Source of the DNA: Vreelandella arcis
Lineage (GTDB): Bacteria; Pseudomonadota; Gammaproteobacteria; Pseudomonadales; Halomonadaceae
Direction of reading: 5' to 3'
Assembly: GCF_900103865.1 (NCBI RefSeq)
Contig: NZ_FNII01000015.1
Location: 28,502-92,501 of the forward strand
DNA: 64,000 nt
Part shown: positions 50,418 to 59,381 of the stretch, piece after piece
Layout: the number at the start of each line of letters is the position of its first letter
How positions within the stretch are numbered: position 1 is the first letter of the stretch
The notes under the pieces: model-generated
What the model saw: the letters and a program-made list of their open reading frames with translations, nothing else
The model's database searches: none
Told to the model about the DNA's origin: nothing
Position numbers and translations under genes: made by a program

Positions 50418-51908
50418 ATGCTGCGACTCCCTGCCACGTGGTCTTTTAAGACCTCTCGACCTCTTGCGGCGCAGCGTGTGCTGCTCCCCGCGTTATTGCT
50501 ATCGGTGTGGGCGGTGCCCGCGTGGTCGGCAGACCTGCTCACCATCACCCGCGATGCGTTGGAAAATAACGCCGAGCTGGGTTCGGCGCGCGCTCAGTCA
50601 TTAAGCGTCGAGGCGGGGCGCGATGTCGCCCGTGGCGACTTGCTGCCCCAGGTGAATGCATCGGGTAATGTGGCGCACAACCGCGAGTATGAAAGTCAAA
50701 CCAGTACTGCCGGAACGCAAGCAGGCCAGGCGAGTGGCGGAACAGGTAACACCGGCGCAAATGACGATCCGTTTAATAGCGTTAGCTTAACGCTGGAAGC
50801 CACTCAAGCTCTTTTTGACGCCGTTAATAGCCGCGAAGTCGAACAAGCCGAGCGACAAATCGACCAGCAAGTCTATTTGCTGGCCTCCACCGAGCAGCAA
50901 GTGCTGATCGATGTCGCATCGGCCTATTTTGACATTTTGCGTACCAACGACATTCTCGACGCACGCTTGGCCCAAGAGCGAGCCATTGGCCGCCAGTTGG
51001 AGCAGGCCGAGGAACAGTTTGAGGTCGGCCTGATTGCGATTACCGAAGTGGAAGAAGCACAGGCAACTTTCGATCAGTCCCGCGCTGAACGGATTGCCGC
51101 GCAGAGCGATTTACAAGTTAGCTTCGAGGCGCTTGAGCGCTTGACCGGCAAGCGTTATGCCAGCATAGAAGCGCTAAGTGACGACTACCCTATTGAGCTT
51201 CCAACCCCCCGCAACCGTGATTATTGGGTCGAGATGGCGGTGGAAAATAACCCGCTGGTACTTGCCGAGCAGGCAGGCGTTGAAATTTCTCGAAGCGGTG
51301 TGAACGTGGCCCAAGCGCAGCAGTTGCCTACTTTAGACGCCTTCGCCAGCTATCAGTATGCTGATAACGACATCGACGGTATTCAAGGGCATGATTCATC
51401 CAGCCAGGTCGGGCTGAGTGCTAACTGGCCGCTATACACCGGCGGCAGCACGCTGGCGGGCATTCGTCAAAGCACCTACCAGCTAGAGGCCAGCCAGTTC
51501 GACTTTGAAGCCCAACGCCGCGATACCGTTCAGCAGGTGCGCTCGCTGTATACCCAAGTCAGCAACGACGTATCCACTGTGGATGCCCGTCGGCAGGCCA
51601 TTGTTTCCAACCAGAGTGCGTTGGACGCCACGCGCGCCGGTTACGAAGTCGGCACCCGCAACATTGTTGATGTGCTGAACGCCGAGCAGAATCTGTACAA
51701 CGCGATTTCCGACTATGCCCAAGCTCGCTACGACTATGTCGTTAACCTGCTGGAGTTGCGTCAGCAGGCCGGTCGCTTGGATGTTGAGGCAGTAGAAGAG
51801 GTCAATGAATGGCTTCAGGGCGAAGAGATTACCTTCACGTTGCCCGAAGATTACGATGATTCAAGCAGTGTCATGAATATTGGTGAGCGCCCAGAACTCG
51901 ATCAATAA
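50418..51908 (+). CDS. tolC: TolC-family outer-membrane channel
   Basis: A 496-residue outer-membrane efflux protein with a signal peptide (AWSA/D near residue 38). It shows two repeats of the coiled-coil TolC pattern (LLTITRDALENNAELGSARAQ and NPLVLAEQAGVEISRSGVNVAQAQQLPTLDA), GLIAITEVEEAQATFDQSRAE in the helical barrel, and VGTRNIVDVLNAEQNLYNA near the end. It would form the outer-membrane duct for the RND pump encoded directly downstream. GAGGAA precedes the ATG. Confidence 0.92.
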   Translation: MLRLPATWSFKTSRPLAAQRVLLPALLLSVWAVPAWSADLLTITRDALENNAELGSARAQSLSVEAGRDVARGDLLPQVNASGNVAHNREYESQTSTAGTQAGQASGGTGNTGANDDPFNSVSLTLEATQALFDAVNSREVEQAERQIDQQVYLLASTEQQVLIDVASAYFDILRTNDILDARLAQERAIGRQLEQAEEQFEVGLIAITEVEEAQATFDQSRAERIAAQSDLQVSFEALERLTGKRYASIEALSDDYPIELPTPRNRDYWVEMAVENNPLVLAEQAGVEISRSGVNVAQAQQLPTLDAFASYQYADNDIDGIQGHDSSSQVGLSANWPLYTGGSTLAGIRQSTYQLEASQFDFEAQRRDTVQQVRSLYTQVSNDVSTVDARRQAIVSNQSALDATRAGYEVGTRNIVDVLNAEQNLYNAISDYAQARYDYVVNLLELRQQAGRLDVEAVEEVNEWLQGEEITFTLPEDYDDSSSVMNIGERPELDQ

Positions 51909-51951
51909 AGACGGTTGGCAGCGGCGGTAAGCGCTGCTCAATATTTACATT

Positions 51952-51971
51952 CATACATGCATGGTTGTATG
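51952..51971. promoter_or_regulatory. AcrR-like operator before the pump genes
   Basis: CATACA-N8-TGTATG at 51952-51971 has exactly the half-sites and spacing of the E. coli AcrR operator (TACATACA-N8-TGTATGTA). It lies between the tolC-type and acrA-type genes, 36 bases before the acrA ATG. Confidence 0.6.
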
Positions 51972-52006
51972 CTTTGTCGATTTATTGGCGCCTCAAGGGA
52001 AAAGTA

Positions 52007-53275
52007 ATGAAAAAGACGTTTTATGGCGTTCGCAGCGCGCTCATGGTAGCAGGCGCAAGCGTGCTGCTTGCTGCCTGTGGCCAAGAAGAACAAGCCGAAC
52101 AAGCGGGTGCCCAGCAACAGCAAGAACCGCCACCGCGACCGGCACCGGTAACCGAGGCGGCCCGGCAAGACCTTCCGTTGGATAAGTCTTACTCCTCGTT
52201 GCTGCGCAGTGACAATGAAGTGACCCTGGTCGCCCGCGTGACCGGCTACTTGCAGGAACGTCATTTCGAGCCCGGTGAATTTGTCGAAGAAGATCAGCTT
52301 CTTTATTCCATCGAGCCGGACGTTTACCGCGCGACCGTTAATCAACGCGAAGCTGATTTGCAAAGCGCCCGGGCGGAGTTTTCCCGCGCCCAACGTGATG
52401 CACAGCGTTTTGAACGTTTGCTGAACCAAAACTCGGTCAGCCGCCAAGACTACGACCAGGCACGCGCTGATCTGGGCGTGGCCCAGGCCAACGTCGCTCA
52501 GGCAGAAGCCGCTTTAGAAAGTGCGCAGATCGACCTGGACTATGCTGAAGTGACCGCCCCGGTGGCTGGCATGATCAGCTTAAGTGAAATTAACGTGGGT
52601 AACTTGGTGCAATCCGGTACTGAGTTAGCGACTGTCACGCCCCTGGATCCCCTGGAAGTACGTTTCCAAATGCCGCAAAACGACGCCTTTGCCCTGCGTC
52701 GTCAGCTGCGTGAAGGGGAATCGATCGAAGACATTCGCGCAAGCCTGGCACTGCCGGGGCGCGATGGGGAGGATGACCAATCCCTTCAAGGGCGTCTGGA
52801 CTTTCTGGGCTCGCGGGTTAGCGATACCACCAGTACCGTGCAAGCCAGCGCTACCTTTGATAACCCTGACGGTGAAATTCTGCCGGGACAGTTTGCCCGT
52901 GTCAGCATCGAAGGTTTGAAGCGCTACGGTGTTTTTGCAGTGCCTGAAATTGCCGTCACCCAAGGTTTGATGGGGCCCCAGGTGTTTGTTTTGGACGATG
53001 ACAACCGCGCTCGCTCGCAAACGGTCAGCTTAGGCGAGGTAGCGGGTTCCTGGCAGATTTTACGCGATGGCCTTGAAGAGGGTGACCGCGTGGTGGTGGG
53101 CGACCCGACCGGCATTGAACCTGGCACGGCCATTGAACCACAGCCGTTTGACGGCAATGCCGACCAAGTGGTCGAACGCGATGAACAAGAGCAGGCAGCG
53201 CAAGACGAGCAGGCTCAAGGCGCCGGTGCCGAAGGGGATCAGTCAAGCGATGAGGAAGGGGACTCCTCGCAATGA
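52007..53275 (+). CDS. acrA: RND efflux periplasmic adaptor (AcrA-like lipoprotein)
   Basis: A 422-residue membrane-fusion protein with a lipoprotein signal (VLLAAC, acylated Cys at residue 24). A Gln/Pro-rich linker is followed by a lipoyl half-domain (VTLVARVTGYLQERHFEPGEFVEEDQLLYSIEP), an alpha-hairpin, VTAPVAGMISLSEINVGNLV as the second lipoyl half, and a beta-barrel domain. The C-terminal 30 residues are unusually acidic (EQEQAAQDEQAQGAGAEGD). It links the AcrB pump to TolC. The ATG at 52007 has AAGGGA upstream and begins the lipoprotein signal. Confidence 0.93.
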   Translation: MKKTFYGVRSALMVAGASVLLAACGQEEQAEQAGAQQQQEPPPRPAPVTEAARQDLPLDKSYSSLLRSDNEVTLVARVTGYLQERHFEPGEFVEEDQLLYSIEPDVYRATVNQREADLQSARAEFSRAQRDAQRFERLLNQNSVSRQDYDQARADLGVAQANVAQAEAALESAQIDLDYAEVTAPVAGMISLSEINVGNLVQSGTELATVTPLDPLEVRFQMPQNDAFALRRQLREGESIEDIRASLALPGRDGEDDQSLQGRLDFLGSRVSDTTSTVQASATFDNPDGEILPGQFARVSIEGLKRYGVFAVPEIAVTQGLMGPQVFVLDDDNRARSQTVSLGEVAGSWQILRDGLEEGDRVVVGDPTGIEPGTAIEPQPFDGNADQVVERDEQEQAAQDEQAQGAGAEGDQSSDEEGDSSQ

Positions 53276-56200
53276 ATTTCTCTAATTTCTTCATCAGCCG
53301 CCCCATTTTTGCGACGGTTCTGGCGATTATCCTGACCATTATCGGCGTCGTCAGCATGCGAGTGCTGCCGATTGAGCAGTACCCGAATGTCGTCCCGCCG
53401 ACGGTTTCGGTTCAGGCGCAGTTCCCCGGGGCCGACGCTGAAACCGTTGCGCAAACGGTGGCGGCCCCGCTGGCGGAAGCGATCAACGGCGTTGAGGACA
53501 TGATCTACATGACCTCAAACAGCAGCGATAACGGCACCATGTCGCTGAATGTCTCGTTTGATATTGGCACCGAAGGCGATATCAGTACGATCAACGTCAA
53601 CAACCGTGTCCAGGGGGCGCTCTCGCAGCTGCCCGAAGCTGTTCAGGCCCAAGGTGTAACCGTTGAGCTAAGTTCCAGTTCGATTTTGATGTTTGTAGCG
53701 CTGTTCTCGCCGGAAGGTGACTACAACAAAATCTTTATGCAGAACTACGCCACGCTCAATATCATCGACGAGCTTCGCCAGGTTCCAGGGGTCGGCGAAG
53801 CCGAGGTGCTGGGGGGCGGTGAGTTCGCCATGCGTATCTGGATGGATCCGGAAAAGCTGGCGCAATACGACCTAACGCCCACTGAGCTTGCCAGTGCTAT
53901 CCGCGCGCAAAATACCGAGGTGCCCGCGGGTAGCTTGGCCGCTATGCCGCAAAGCGAGCCGCGCGCCTATACCTACACCATCACGGCGGGCGGTCGGCTT
54001 AACAACGTTGACGATTTTCGTAATATCGCGCTGCGCACCAATCCGGACGGCTCAACATTGCGTCTGGATGATGTCGCCCGTATTGAGCTGGGCGCCTCGT
54101 CTTACGGGGTGGATGCTCGCCTGAACGGCGATGCCATGTCGCCCATCATCATCAATCAGCAGCCAGGGGCTAACGCGCTGGAAACCGCTCGGGCGGTGAA
54201 TAACACGATGGAGGAGCTGAGCGAACGCTTCCCGCCAGGCCTTGAGTACGTCGTGCCCTACGATACCACGCTGTTTATTGATGCTTCGGTCAAAACCGTT
54301 GTAAAAGTCTTTATTGAAGCGTTCTTAATCGTCGGCGTCATTTTGTTTATCTTCCTGCAAAATTGGCGCTTCACAGTGATTGCCATGTCGGTGGTGCCAG
54401 TGTCTGTATTGGCCACCTTTGCTGGCTTTTACATGTTCGGTTTTTCGATCAACCTGTTGACGCTTTTCGCGTTAGTGTTATCCATCGGGATAGTGGTGGA
54501 TGACGCGATACTGGTGGTCGAAAACGTTGAACGGGTGCTCAGCGAAGAAGACGACATCAGCGTCAAAGATGCCACCATCCGCGCCATGAAGGAAGTCGGC
54601 GGGCCAGTAATCGCAACCTCGCTGATCATGGCGGCGGTGTTTATTCCCGTGGCATTTTTGGGCGGCTTTACGGGGCAAATTTATCAGCAGTTTGCCCTGA
54701 CGGTGGCGATCTCGGTGGCGTTCTCGGCGCTGATGGCATTGACCTTCACGCCGGCGTTATCGGCGATTTTCATCAAGCACAAAGCCAAACACAGCGAGTC
54801 GAAATTGATGCGCGCGGTGAATACGCCGCTGCGTCTATTTGATCGGCTTTTTGCAGCCATCACCGCGGCGTTTATGGTGGTGGTGAAGTTCCTGGTGCGT
54901 TTCTGGGTGGTGGCATTGGTATTGACCGGTGTGGTGATCGGCGGCTCGTGGTGGCTTTATCAAAACACGCCCTCCAGCCTGGTGCCTGAAACCGACCAGG
55001 GGGTTGTGCTCGCGAGTATACAGCTCCCCAACGCAGCGTCTTTGGAGCGCACGCAGGATTACATGGCGACGCTAAGCGAGCGCGTTGAAGCCATTCCAGG
55101 GGTAAATTACTCATCGGCGGTGGCGGGCTACGACATTCTTACCAGCTCGGTTAATACCGCTCGTGGGGTGATGTTTATCAACTTGGCCCCTTGGGGCGAC
55201 CGTGATATCACCGCCAATGAGCTTGTCGGCCGGATCATGCAGATCGGTGCTGAAGTACCCGGTGGCTCGGCGATGGCGTTTAACGCGCCACCGATTCAAG
55301 GGTTATCGACCACTGGGGGTTTCACCGGCTACTTGCAGTCCTTTGGCGGCGCAAGTTCCCAAGAACTGTTTGATGCGTCGATGCAGGTCATGCAAAAGGC
55401 CAACGCACATCCGGCACTTGAGCGGGTTTTTACGACCTTTAGCGTCAACGTACCGGGCTACCGGGCCGATATCGACCAGCAAAAAGCGCTGAGTTACGGC
55501 GTGTCACTGGAGGATTTGCATTCGACACTTTCCAATACCTTTGGCACTGGATTTGTTAACTACTTCAGTTATCAAAACCGTAACTTTCAGGTTTACCTGC
55601 AAAACGAAGACGAATATCGTCGTACACCGGATGATGTGAGCCATGTGTACGTGCGCGGGGGCGATGGCCAACGCATTCCGCTGTCCGAGTTTGTCACCTT
55701 GGAGCGTGAAGCCAAACCCGCCGTGGTATCGCGCTTTGGTGTGTATCTTGGGGCGCAGTTCCAAGGCCAACCAGCGGAAGGCTACAGCTCAGCCCAGGCT
55801 ATCGAGGCGATGGAGAGCATTGTCCAAGAAAACTTAGGTCGCAATTGGGGCATGGGGTGGACTGGTACCGCCTACCAAGAAGCCGAAATGGGCAGTACCG
55901 CAGCGCTGGCGATTGTCTTCGGTATTCTGATGGTATTCCTAATTCTGGCGGCTCAGTATGAAAGCTGGTCGTTGCCGCTGGCCGTGCTGACCTCAACGCC
56001 GTTTGCCTTCTTAGGGGGCGTTGGCGGTATCGTGCTGCGCGGGTTGGATACCAGCATTTATGTTGAGATCGGTCTGTTGGTGGTGGTCGGCCTGGCGGCC
56101 AAAAATGCCATCCTGATAGTGGAGTTTGCCGAATTGCAGCGTAAAGAGCAGGGCAAGACGATCCGAGAAGCCGCGATAACGGCGGCAGAGCTGCGTTTCC

Positions 56201-56439
56201 GCCCAATCGTTATGACCTCGCTGGCGTTTATTTTCGGTACGCTGCCATTGGCGTTGGCAACCGGTGCAAGTGATGTCAGCAGCCACCACATTGGTACCAC
56301 TGTGGCAGTCGGTATGGCCACGGTGGCCATTCTGGGTAGTCTGTTTGTGCCTAGCTACTATGTCATGATTGCCCAGACATCTGACTGGTTAGGGCGTAAG
56401 TTCCGAGGCAAATCGCAGAACAGCGATCAACCTGCCTAG
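53272..56439 (+). CDS. acrB: RND multidrug efflux pump (AcrB/MexB-like)
   Basis: A 1055-residue HAE1-family RND transporter. The N-terminus MNFSNFFISRPIFATVLAII is typical. The proton-relay Asp pair is in LSIGIVVDDAILVVENVERV near residue 410, and the partner Lys is in GLAAKNAILIVEFAELQ near residue 945. Two large periplasmic loops and 12 membrane segments complete the family's usual length. It exports drugs, bile-like detergents and similar compounds by proton antiport. Its start overlaps the adaptor stop by four bases, and a strong terminator follows. Confidence 0.96.
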   Translation: MNFSNFFISRPIFATVLAIILTIIGVVSMRVLPIEQYPNVVPPTVSVQAQFPGADAETVAQTVAAPLAEAINGVEDMIYMTSNSSDNGTMSLNVSFDIGTEGDISTINVNNRVQGALSQLPEAVQAQGVTVELSSSSILMFVALFSPEGDYNKIFMQNYATLNIIDELRQVPGVGEAEVLGGGEFAMRIWMDPEKLAQYDLTPTELASAIRAQNTEVPAGSLAAMPQSEPRAYTYTITAGGRLNNVDDFRNIALRTNPDGSTLRLDDVARIELGASSYGVDARLNGDAMSPIIINQQPGANALETARAVNNTMEELSERFPPGLEYVVPYDTTLFIDASVKTVVKVFIEAFLIVGVILFIFLQNWRFTVIAMSVVPVSVLATFAGFYMFGFSINLLTLFALVLSIGIVVDDAILVVENVERVLSEEDDISVKDATIRAMKEVGGPVIATSLIMAAVFIPVAFLGGFTGQIYQQFALTVAISVAFSALMALTFTPALSAIFIKHKAKHSESKLMRAVNTPLRLFDRLFAAITAAFMVVVKFLVRFWVVALVLTGVVIGGSWWLYQNTPSSLVPETDQGVVLASIQLPNAASLERTQDYMATLSERVEAIPGVNYSSAVAGYDILTSSVNTARGVMFINLAPWGDRDITANELVGRIMQIGAEVPGGSAMAFNAPPIQGLSTTGGFTGYLQSFGGASSQELFDASMQVMQKANAHPALERVFTTFSVNVPGYRADIDQQKALSYGVSLEDLHSTLSNTFGTGFVNYFSYQNRNFQVYLQNEDEYRRTPDDVSHVYVRGGDGQRIPLSEFVTLEREAKPAVVSRFGVYLGAQFQGQPAEGYSSAQAIEAMESIVQENLGRNWGMGWTGTAYQEAEMGSTAALAIVFGILMVFLILAAQYESWSLPLAVLTSTPFAFLGGVGGIVLRGLDTSIYVEIGLLVVVGLAAKNAILIVEFAELQRKEQGKTIREAAITAAELRFRPIVMTSLAFIFGTLPLALATGASDVSSHHIGTTVAVGMATVAILGSLFVPSYYVMIAQTSDWLGRKFRGKSQNSDQPA

Positions 56440-56488
56440 GCGCAGCGCTATCAATCAATAAGCGCATCGATAAAGCGCAATAAACTTG

Positions 56489-56524
56489 ACGGGCATCATC
56501 GTGAGCGATGATGCCCGTTTTTTA
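56489..56524 (+). terminator. Rho-independent terminator after acrB
   Basis: ACGGGCATCATCG at 56489-56501 and CGATGATGCCCGT at 56506-56518 form a perfect 13-bp stem with a TGAG loop, then TTTTTT. Confidence 0.95.
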
Positions 56525-56616
56525 TGCTGCGCTGCTACATGTTATTGCTATTGTCGAACGCTACGCTGATAAGACAAAACGCAACTAATTGAATATAAGC
56601 GTAGGAGGGGCACGCC

Positions 56617-57300
56617 ATGGATACCGTACGCCAGCTACTGGTGAGTTTTCCGTTTATCCTGTTCAGCATATTGCTGCCGCTAGTCGGGCTTTATTGGCTA
56701 TTGGTTCTGCTACGGTTAGCGCCTGTTGAACTGTTCGAAAAAGACAGCCTGCGCGATGATCATTTGGCCAGCGCCCTCGTCGCCCAAGGCTTTGCGGGAG
56801 TGCCGACGACCGTCGCCCTGAGTTGGTTGATTGTGCTGGCGGCGAGCATGACCCTGGCGGTGGAATTGCTGGTGCTGCGCTGGCTATCGCTGGGGCTATT
56901 TATCATACCGATTGGAGTGGTGCTGTTGTGGGCAAGCTTTGCGTTGGCATCGCCCATCGCCGAAAGCCTGTGCCGGCAGATGGGGCCGTGGTTCCATCGT
57001 CATCAGGCACGCCGCAGCCTGTTGGGCAAGTGCGTTAAAGTCACCCAGGCGGCCAGCGCAGGGCAGGCAGGGGTTGCCGTTCTTACCGATGACCCATCCT
57101 GCGAGGTGCGGTTACTGGGTAAGCATGGCCGGTTGCTCAACGCAGGCGAGCATCGCGTATTGGTAAAATACCTGCCTAAAGAGGATGCGTTCCGCAGTGT
57201 CTCGCAAGACACCTATCTTGAGACCCGTACGCGGCTGCGTCAGCTAAGAGGCAAATCTAGATCCAAGTCCAAGTCGGCTGGGACGCTAGCGCCTCATTAG
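56617..57300 (+). CDS. YqiJ-like (DUF1449) inner-membrane protein with OB-fold tail
   Basis: A 227-residue protein with an N-terminal membrane segment (FPFILFSILLPLVGLYWLLVLL), two more at about residues 68-115, and a C-terminal soluble part (LLGKCVKVTQAASAGQAGVAVL and on) that resembles the OB-fold domain of YqiJ/NfeD-type proteins. The role is unknown; relatives are encoded next to flotillin (YqiK), but no flotillin gene is here. The basic tail GKSRSKSKSAG is low in complexity. GGAGGGG precedes the ATG. It converges with the tetR gene, leaving three bases between them. Confidence 0.65.
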   Translation: MDTVRQLLVSFPFILFSILLPLVGLYWLLVLLRLAPVELFEKDSLRDDHLASALVAQGFAGVPTTVALSWLIVLAASMTLAVELLVLRWLSLGLFIIPIGVVLLWASFALASPIAESLCRQMGPWFHRHQARRSLLGKCVKVTQAASAGQAGVAVLTDDPSCEVRLLGKHGRLLNAGEHRVLVKYLPKEDAFRSVSQDTYLETRTRLRQLRGKSRSKSKSAGTLAPH

Positions 57301-57303
57301 CAA

Positions 57304-57942
57304 TCAGTGTTTGCGGGTGGGGTCGCCTTGGCGATGCATCATGCCAATCAGCTGATTAACCAGCGGTACACCGCGGTTGTAGATTGAGAAGCGCCCGGGG
57401 TCTCTGATCCATTCGTGAAACAGGCCGGATAACATGGCTTGTAAAAGATCGGTGGCGACCTCGGGCGACAGGTTGTCGGCGAGCATATGCTGCTGTTTCG
57501 AAATGAGCAGATGCTGATAAAGCGAGTCGCGGCATTCGTCGGTGATTTCCTGCTGCATAGCGATAGGATCGATGTCGCTAAAAAATTCGCAGCGATGGAT
57601 CAAGATGGCGTGTACCCGACGCGAGCGGGGGTGCTGTTCAAATCGCTGTAAGCCCTGCAGGCAGGCAAGCCGAATAGCTTCCAACGAGGAAACGTCGTGC
57701 TCCAGGGCCTCAATTTCGTCCACCAGCTCCTGAAACGGCATGCGAACGCGCTCCAGCATGGCGCGGAAAATATCGCCCTTGTTTTTAAAATGCCAGTACA
57801 CCGCACCTCGAGTCATACCGGCGTGACGGGCGATTTGCTCCAGCGAGGTGCGGGCGACGCCGTGTTCCATAAACATATCTTCCGCAGCATCGAGCAGTGC
57901 CTCGCGCGTGGCCGCTGCTTCAGCCTTTGTTTTTCTTGCCAT
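57304..57942 (-). CDS. acrR: TetR-family repressor of the efflux pump (AcrR-like)
   Basis: A 212-residue TetR-family protein. MARKTKAEAAATREALLDAAEDMFMEHGVARTSLEQIARHAGMTRGAVYWHFKNKGDIF is very close to the AcrR/TtgR N-terminal DNA-binding domain, and the C-terminal part is the ligand domain. It probably represses the pump and its own gene through the CATACA/TGTATG-like sites at 51952 and 58005. It is separated from acrB by the YqiJ-like gene, instead of being divergent from acrA as in E. coli. Confidence 0.9.
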   Translation of the reverse strand: MARKTKAEAAATREALLDAAEDMFMEHGVARTSLEQIARHAGMTRGAVYWHFKNKGDIFRAMLERVRMPFQELVDEIEALEHDVSSLEAIRLACLQGLQRFEQHPRSRRVHAILIHRCEFFSDIDPIAMQQEITDECRDSLYQHLLISKQQHMLADNLSPEVATDLLQAMLSGLFHEWIRDPGRFSIYNRGVPLVNQLIGMMHRQGDPTRKH

Positions 57943-58004
57943 GGAAACACAACCTCGGTGACGTTATCTGTGCACACATTTTATCTGATTCTGCAATTAT
58001 TTTA

Positions 58005-58020
58005 CATTCAATTGTGTATG
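58005..58020. promoter_or_regulatory. AcrR-like operator upstream of the tetR gene
   Basis: CATTCAATTGTGTATG has CATTCA and TGTATG half-sites spaced by four bases, and the longer TACATTCA is shared with the site before acrA (51946). It lies 63 bases upstream of the regulator start, as expected for autoregulation. Confidence 0.5.
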
Positions 58021-58162
58021 GAAACGTCCTAGTCACCGCTAAGGTGCGTTGGGGGCTGCTATTTTGGTGCAGCGCGGGTATAAAGGCGTATTAGAAACGC
58101 TGTTTTTAAATGTCGTGACAGTGCAAGTTAACTAAGCGACCCGCAAAGCGAGAACAATCAAG

Positions 58163-59194
58163 ATGGCTCGAGCCTCCTTTCAACTAGCCGGGCATACCAT
58201 TGCACCGGGCAAGCGCTTACAAATCGATGTGCCGGTCGCACGTCTCTACACGCATACGCCGCTGCATATTCCTGTCGAGGTGGTTCACGGGCGACGAAAT
58301 GGCCCGGTGATGTTGGTGTGCGGTGGTATCCATGGCGATGAAATTAACGGTGTGGAAATCGTTCGTCGCGTGCTCCGCGCCAAAACGATCAATAGCCTGA
58401 GAGGCACATTGATTGCCGTGCCGGTGGTTAATGTGTTCGCGTTTTTGCAGCAGACCCGCTATTTGCCCGACCGGCGTGACCTCAACCGTTGTTTCCCTGG
58501 TAGCGAATCGGGGTCACTGGGTGGACGTATCGCGGCGCTGTTTCGTGACGAAATCGTCGACCACGCCACGCACATTATCGACCTACATACCGGGGCGATT
58601 CACCGGACAAACTTGCCGCAAATTCGCGCCCAACTGAGCCCGGGCAGTGAAACCGAACGCATGGCCGACGCCTTTGGCGCACCGGTAGTGCTCAACGCCG
58701 AACTGCGCGAGGGAAGCTTGCGCCACTATGCCCAGACCCGCGGCATTCCCGTACTGACCTACGAGGCCGGTGAAGCCCTACGCTTTGATGAATGGGCCAT
58801 CGCCCCAGGGGTTCGAGGTGTTCTGCGGGTAATGCGTCGTTTGGGCATGCTGACCGGTGAACAGCGACGCCGTGCGCCGGCCCCGGCGGAAGTGGCCAAT
58901 GGCTCTAGCTGGGCGCGCGCGCCCATCGACGGCATTTTGCGGCCCAAAGTCCGCCTGGGTGCCCGAGTGGCGAAAGGCGAAGTATTGGGCAAGGTCGCTG
59001 ACCCGTTCGGCAACGACGAGGGCGACGTGCTCGCCATGGCCGACGGCATCGTCATCGGCATGAGCCGCTTGCCGCTGGCTAACGAAGGCGAAGCGCTGTT
59101 TCATATTGCCCGCTTTGATGCCATCGAAGAGGCCGAAACCGCGATTGAAAGCTTCAATTCGAGCCTGGGGCCGCCCCCGGATTCGCTGTATTGA
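58163..59194 (+). CDS. Succinylglutamate desuccinylase/aspartoacylase family protein
   Basis: A 343-residue zinc-dependent deacylase. The metal and catalytic residues are seen in CGGIHGDEINGVEIVRRVL (HxxE) and IIDLHTGAIHR (third zinc His), and DRRDLNRCFPG is the substrate-binding block. The C-terminal lipoyl-like beta domain (DGILRPKVRLGARVAKGEVLGKVADPFGN) is typical of the AstE-like subgroup found in oceanic bacteria. The substrate is an N-acylated amino acid or a related amide, but is not defined. It is monocistronic here. Confidence 0.88.
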   Translation: MARASFQLAGHTIAPGKRLQIDVPVARLYTHTPLHIPVEVVHGRRNGPVMLVCGGIHGDEINGVEIVRRVLRAKTINSLRGTLIAVPVVNVFAFLQQTRYLPDRRDLNRCFPGSESGSLGGRIAALFRDEIVDHATHIIDLHTGAIHRTNLPQIRAQLSPGSETERMADAFGAPVVLNAELREGSLRHYAQTRGIPVLTYEAGEALRFDEWAIAPGVRGVLRVMRRLGMLTGEQRRRAPAPAEVANGSSWARAPIDGILRPKVRLGARVAKGEVLGKVADPFGNDEGDVLAMADGIVIGMSRLPLANEGEALFHIARFDAIEEAETAIESFNSSLGPPPDSLY

Positions 59195-59381
59195 CGGTGG
59201 AGGATAACCAGAAACTATCGGTGTGATAGCCACTGGGCAACGGCCACGGATGGCGGGAACCCCGTTCTTTAACTATAACTGATGACTGACTAACGCAGCC
59301 AACACCAGTGGCCGACGATTAGCAGCGATGACGGTGACTGGATGGTGACCGCGCCACCTCGAATGTAAGGGAGAACTAACG

